Positions 6,045-8,678 of a DNA stretch of 8,678 nt are shown here, piece after piece. The notes beneath the pieces were generated by a model. The model worked only from the letters and a program-made list of their open reading frames with translations, made no database searches and was not told the DNA's origin. The translations under genes and the position numbers were made by a program. Where the stretch lies: contig NZ_JADAKK010000001.1 in the NCBI RefSeq assembly GCF_020278625.1, positions 1-8,678 on the forward strand. Reading direction: 5' to 3'. Each line of letters begins with the position of its first letter. The first letter of the stretch is position 1. Origin of the DNA: Wolbachia endosymbiont of Mansonella ozzardi (lineage in GTDB: Bacteria; Pseudomonadota; Alphaproteobacteria; Rickettsiales; Anaplasmataceae).

Positions 6045-7364
6045 TTATTCCTTTAGCCTTGTAACGATGTTCTCCCTGCTGATAAAATTTAATAGTTTAG
6101 CGAGTTTTGGACCTGTTTTTGTTCCTGTTAGGGCTAAACGTAGCTGAATAAACAAGTCTTTTGCCTTTATATCCACTGTCTGTTGAATAGCTTTGACCCA
6201 CTCTGATAATGTATTCTCATTACAGTCACCTTGAGGCAATGCATTGAGAGCAACTTTTGCAAGTTCCTTATCGAAAATTACAGGTTCTATGTTGGACTTA
6301 CATATCTGCCACCACTTGGCGACTTCAGAAAATATTTCTATATTACTTCTTATAAAATACCAAAATTCCGAGTAGTTCACTCCAATTTGATTTAAACGTT
6401 CCTCTACCATTGTAAATGACATTTGTTGTAGAACTTTGCTATTTAGCTTATACACTTCACTTAAGCTAAACTGCGCAGATGCTGAGCTAAATTTTTCAAT
6501 ATCAAATGAGTCAATTAAAGACTGAACGCTAACATGAGCCTCGATAGGGTCTGAAGTTCCAAGTTTTACTAAATAACTAGCTAGTGCCATTGGTTCAATT
6601 TCGTCTTCTTTGATGGATTTGATATCCAGTCCACCTTTGCGTTTTGATATTTTACTATCATCAAAATGCAGCAAAGGAAGGTGAGCAAACTTCTGAATTT
6701 TCGCTTTTAATGCTTGAATCATCTGTATCTGCACTGCGGTATTGGTTATATGATCTTCCCCGCGTACAACATGGGTTACATTAAAGTCAATATCATCAAT
6801 AACAGAAGATAAAATGTATGTGTAAATTCCATCTTCTCTTTTTACTATGGGATCACTGATGTGACTTGTTGCAATGTTTATTTCACCTTTAACTTCATCA
6901 TTCCACTTAACAACTTTGTCCCTATCCAACTTAAATCTAAAATGTGGTTTTCGTCCTTCCTGTTCATAACAAATTTTTTCTTGCTCAGTGAGAAATAATG
7001 CACTCCTGTCATATATCGGTGGTAGTCCATGTTTTAGCTGCAATTTACGTTTAATGTCTAACTCTTCTCTTGTTTCATAGCACGCATAAATATATCCTTC
7101 TTTTATTAACCGTAAAAACATCTCATTGTAGCGCTCAAAACGCTCTGATTGCTTAAAGTTTGAATCCCAATCTATCCCGAGCCATCTCAAGTCTTGTATG
7201 ATGCTGTCTACGTATTTAACATCTGAACGCTGGAGATCAGTGTCATCGAAACGAAGTAGAAACTTTCCGTTTTGACTACGTGCGTACATCCAGCAAATGA
7301 GTGCAGTACGAACATTTCCTACATGAAGATAGCCAGTTGGGCTTGGAGCAAATCTTGTTAACAT
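6045..7364 (-). CDS. gltX: Glutamate--tRNA ligase
   Basis: Class I aminoacyl-tRNA synthetase charging tRNA-Glu with glutamate in the cytoplasm. The 439-residue product starts [19 protein letters not shown] (4-22), with HVGN as the HIGH-type ATP-binding motif. It continues with FDDTD (39-43), the [17 protein letters not shown] active-site stretch (199-215) and KISKRKGG (238-245) as the KMSKS loop. The C-terminal helical anticodon-binding part runs to the end, including [14 protein letters not shown]. Length is slightly short of the usual 465-480 residues but nothing essential is missing. Wolbachia and other Rickettsiales commonly carry two gltX copies and no glutaminyl-tRNA synthetase, making Gln-tRNA by amidation with GatCAB. 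Which copy this is, and whether it charges tRNA-Glu, tRNA-Gln or both, cannot be told here. ATG 7364 lacks a clear ribosome binding site. The gene stands alone. Confidence 0.95.
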   Translation of the reverse strand: MLTRFAPSPTGYLHVGNVRTALICWMYARSQNGKFLLRFDDTDLQRSDVKYVDSIIQDLRWLGIDWDSNFKQSERFERYNEMFLRLIKEGYIYACYETREELDIKRKLQLKHGLPPIYDRSALFLTEQEKICYEQEGRKPHFRFKLDRDKVVKWNDEVKGEINIATSHISDPIVKREDGIYTYILSSVIDDIDFNVTHVVRGEDHITNTAVQIQMIQALKAKIQKFAHLPLLHFDDSKISKRKGGLDIKSIKEDEIEPMALASYLVKLGTSDPIEAHVSVQSLIDSFDIEKFSSASAQFSLSEVYKLNSKVLQQMSFTMVEERLNQIGVNYSEFWYFIRSNIEIFSEVAKWWQICKSNIEPVIFDKELAKVALNALPQGDCNENTLSEWVKAIQQTVDIKAKDLFIQLRLALTGTKTGPKLAKLLNFISRENIVTRLKE

Positions 7365-7439
7365 CCAATTTATGGTTCTGATTTGTTTTAATTTTATATA
7401 AATATATGCTTAAAGCAAGGTATGCTGATGTAGATACAA

Positions 7440-7473
7440 CTGCTTGGACCGGAAAAGGGCGTTGTCCAAGCAG
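7440..7473. other. Strong stem-loop upstream of gltX
   Basis: CTGCTTGGAC (7440-7449) and GTCCAAGCAG (7464-7473) form a perfect 10-base stem with a 14-base loop, by far the strongest simple hairpin in this AT-rich spacer. It lies 76 bases before the gltX start and would be in its leader if transcription begins further upstream. Neither side has a T run, so it is not a simple terminator. It could be an mRNA leader structure, a protein site, or a leftover repeat end. Confidence 0.5.
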
Positions 7474-7508
7474 CTGACACTTGCTATAGAAACGGAACAA
7501 AAAACCAC

Positions 7509-7538
7509 TTGACAAATTTCTACAATCCCCCTTACCAT
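7509..7538 (+). promoter_or_regulatory. Promoter-like module, second copy
   Basis: TTGACA (7509-7514) and TACCAT (7533-7538) are 18 bases apart. The upstream flank, GCTATAG then AAAAACCAC (7483-7508), matches that of the promoter after nuoF. The module is bracketed by TTGCTATA (7481-7488) and its inverted copy TATAGCAA (7545-7552). It points towards the leucine-rich-repeat pseudogene nearly 400 bases away, with no clear gene directly downstream. Confidence 0.4.
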
Positions 7539-7896
7539 GATGTTTATAGCAACGTTACAAAAAATAATATCATAGAATTCAATAGGATAATTCCTAGGGA
7601 ATCTACAAAAAGCCAAATCTTCTTAATGCTATTTAGGTGTAAAAGATAAACCAAATTTTTACAAGAAGACATATTGAATCCTAACCAGGCCATCTAAAAC
7701 CGATAAATCTCAGGAAAACAAGATCCCGCTATTATAGAGTAAATAGCTCGAGAAGCTCTACAGCTCGACAAAAAAAGCTGCTCAGAAAAGAGATGTGTTA
7801 GCTTCTTTAACATAAACCTTATGTGATTTTCAGCATCACATAAAGTAGTTGACTGCCACCGAAATGCCATTTGAGATATTCCCATAATATATTAAT

Positions 7897-7903
7897 GGGA
7901 GGG
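7897..7903 (+). promoter_or_regulatory. Ribosome binding site of the leucine-rich-repeat remnant
   Basis: GGGAGGG ends four bases before ATG 7908. It is a strong Shine-Dalgarno-like sequence and marks where this now broken gene began. Confidence 0.55.
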
Positions 7904-7907
7904 TACA

Positions 7908-8396
7908 ATGAATTTTAACCAATATGTGGAAGGTAACACTTTAGAAACATCAGATATAAATATTAAAATTAATGTAAAAGAGCTAGTAAACTTTCTACAG
8001 AACAAAAAAAACATTAAAATGCTTAGTTTGATAAATGTAGAAATTGATTGTGGAGATGTATAAAGAGTTAGTTAAACTTAAACATCTTACTTTGCTTATT
8101 CTAAGGAATAATAACTTGGTTTTAAAGGTACAGCATATATAGGCCAAAGCAATCTAACAAATCTTACTTCACTTGAAATAAGTAATAATCATATCGAAGA
8201 CAAAGGTTTTACATTTTTAATTTGCAGCAAAGGTTTAAAAAAACTTACCTCACTGGATGTAGAAAACAACAACATTTTTGGAGGAGAGATGTTGCGTTAT
8301 AAGAGAGATATAGCACTAAAAGATTTCACTTCACTTTATGTAGGAAGAAACAGTAAAAGGTTCTTAGATGATAAAAAGTTATCCTTGATAGTATAA
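7908..8396 (+). pseudogene. Leucine-rich-repeat protein, frameshifted remnant
   Basis: ATG 7908 opens a 51-codon frame (MNFNQYVEGNTLETSDINIK onward) ending at TAA 8061-8063. Near 8050 the sense moves one frame over (KELVKLKHLTLLILRNNNL, about 8059-8118), and near 8120-8127 it moves back, giving NLTNLTSLEISNNHIEDKG, then LKKLTSLDVENNNIFGGEML and FTSLYVGRNSK, to TAA 8394-8396. The repeated pattern LxxLxxLxLxxNxL/I about every 22-30 residues is that of leucine-rich repeats, a protein-binding solenoid. Such proteins in Wolbachia are candidate host-interaction factors. At least two indels separate the pieces, so no full-length product can be made. A long AT-rich homopolymer (A8 near 8004-8011) is also present but does not break the frame. 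The identification of the repeats is good; the original length is unknown. Confidence 0.72.
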
Positions 8397-8678
8397 AAGA
8401 AGAGGAAAGTAGAAGAAGGATAGAACAAGACAGAGAGGGAGCAGGTGCTTAGACGAAAGCAATGGAACAGTCACCAGACAAAACACCGAAGCACCTGAAT
8501 GCTCTGTAGTAGAAGGTGGAACGAGAAATCGTATATCTGAAGATGCTACACAAAAATTGGCAGATAGAATAAAAAAAGTGACACAACAAGTAAGCAAAAT
8601 AAATCTACCTGAAGAACCCTTCTGTAAATTCACTGAAGCCGGAATACTCAGCCTGTTCAGCAACAAGGTCAAGCTACC
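8387..8678 (+). pseudogene. Charged C-terminal continuation of the leucine-rich-repeat gene, off window end
   Basis: Just before the TAA at 8394 another frame takes over with DSIKEEESRRRIEQDREGAG (8387-8446), a charged probable coiled coil or linker ending at TAG 8450. From about 8446 the next frame is open to the window edge: CLDESNGTVTRQNTEAPECS, then VVEGGTRNRISEDATQKLAD and RIKKVTQQVSK. The sense thus passes through three frames in turn, in line with progressive decay of one long gene. The last frame is open from 8413 for at least 88 codons and could instead be part of a separate surviving gene, but I see no start codon with a ribosome binding site. I do not recognise the sequence after the leucine-rich repeats. 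An antisense frame at 8379-8672 is best explained as its shadow. Confidence 0.45.

Larger units (their letters stand above)
7365..7907. other. 543-base spacer between gltX and the leucine-rich-repeat remnant
   Basis: No gene can be supported here. It holds the stem-loop at 7440-7473, the promoter-like module at 7509-7538, and a smaller hairpin in which TTATGTGA (7819-7826) pairs with TCACATAA (7836-7843) around nine bases. A minus-strand frame of 63 codons at 7694-7885 is open but has no domain, no ribosome binding site and no continuation; it may be a relic or chance. Confidence 0.45.

Noticed and set aside
7694..7885. Minus-strand open frame of 63 codons as a transposase or other relic
   Set aside because: No recognisable motif, no ribosome binding site, and no inverted repeats with a target duplication around it.
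8379..8672. Minus-strand open frame of 97 codons with hydrophobic runs
   Set aside because: Complement of the Lys/Glu-rich plus-strand continuation of the leucine-rich-repeat remnant; Lys/Glu codons read backwards give Phe/Leu/Ser.

Overview
The window is AT-rich alphaproteobacterial DNA and most likely comes from a Wolbachia genome (Rickettsiales, arthropod or nematode endosymbiont). The reasons are the mix of ordinary housekeeping genes (nuoF, dapD, gltX, a tRNA-Ala) with decaying eukaryote-like repeat genes (a J-domain, ankyrin and leucine-rich repeats), weak or absent ribosome binding sites, and a palindromic repeat inserted in frame inside a protein gene. The assignment rests on gene content and style, not on a database search.

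Layout from left to right. Positions 1-630 hold the C-terminal half of nuoF (complex I), cut by the window edge. Positions 631-1138 form a long spacer with a near-consensus promoter, a short signal-peptide-like reading frame broken by a stop, and an imperfect palindrome. Positions 1139-2352 look like one decayed gene: an intact 81-codon J-domain frame, a stretch with stops, then ankyrin-like sequence broken by a one-base frameshift and ending in two membrane helices. Positions 2439-3590 (minus strand) encode a MidA/NDUFAF7-like methyltransferase carrying a repeat-derived insert of about 50 residues. Positions 3671-4336 hold two small adjoining genes conserved in style but of unknown role. Positions 4382-5212 (minus) encode DapD for lysine/meso-diaminopimelate synthesis. 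A divergent zinc-ribbon/membrane gene (5283-5578) is broken by a frameshift near an eight-A run. A tRNA-Ala(UGC) with its own promoter lies at 5797-5872. Positions 6045-7364 (minus) encode a glutamyl-tRNA synthetase. Positions 7365-7907 are a gene-poor spacer with a strong stem-loop and a second copy of the promoter-like module. The last 770 bases are a frameshifted leucine-rich-repeat pseudogene and a following charged reading frame that runs off the window.

The genes do not form one functional system. The intact ones belong to separate core processes: respiration, a putative complex I assembly methyltransferase, peptidoglycan precursor supply, and translation. The accessory genes between them are decaying. 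I found no mobile element, CRISPR array, toxin-antitoxin pair or phage module, and no convincing undescribed system. The points most worth a second look are the in-frame repeat in the methyltransferase, the A8 frameshift in the zinc-ribbon gene, and a promoter-like module present in three copies.
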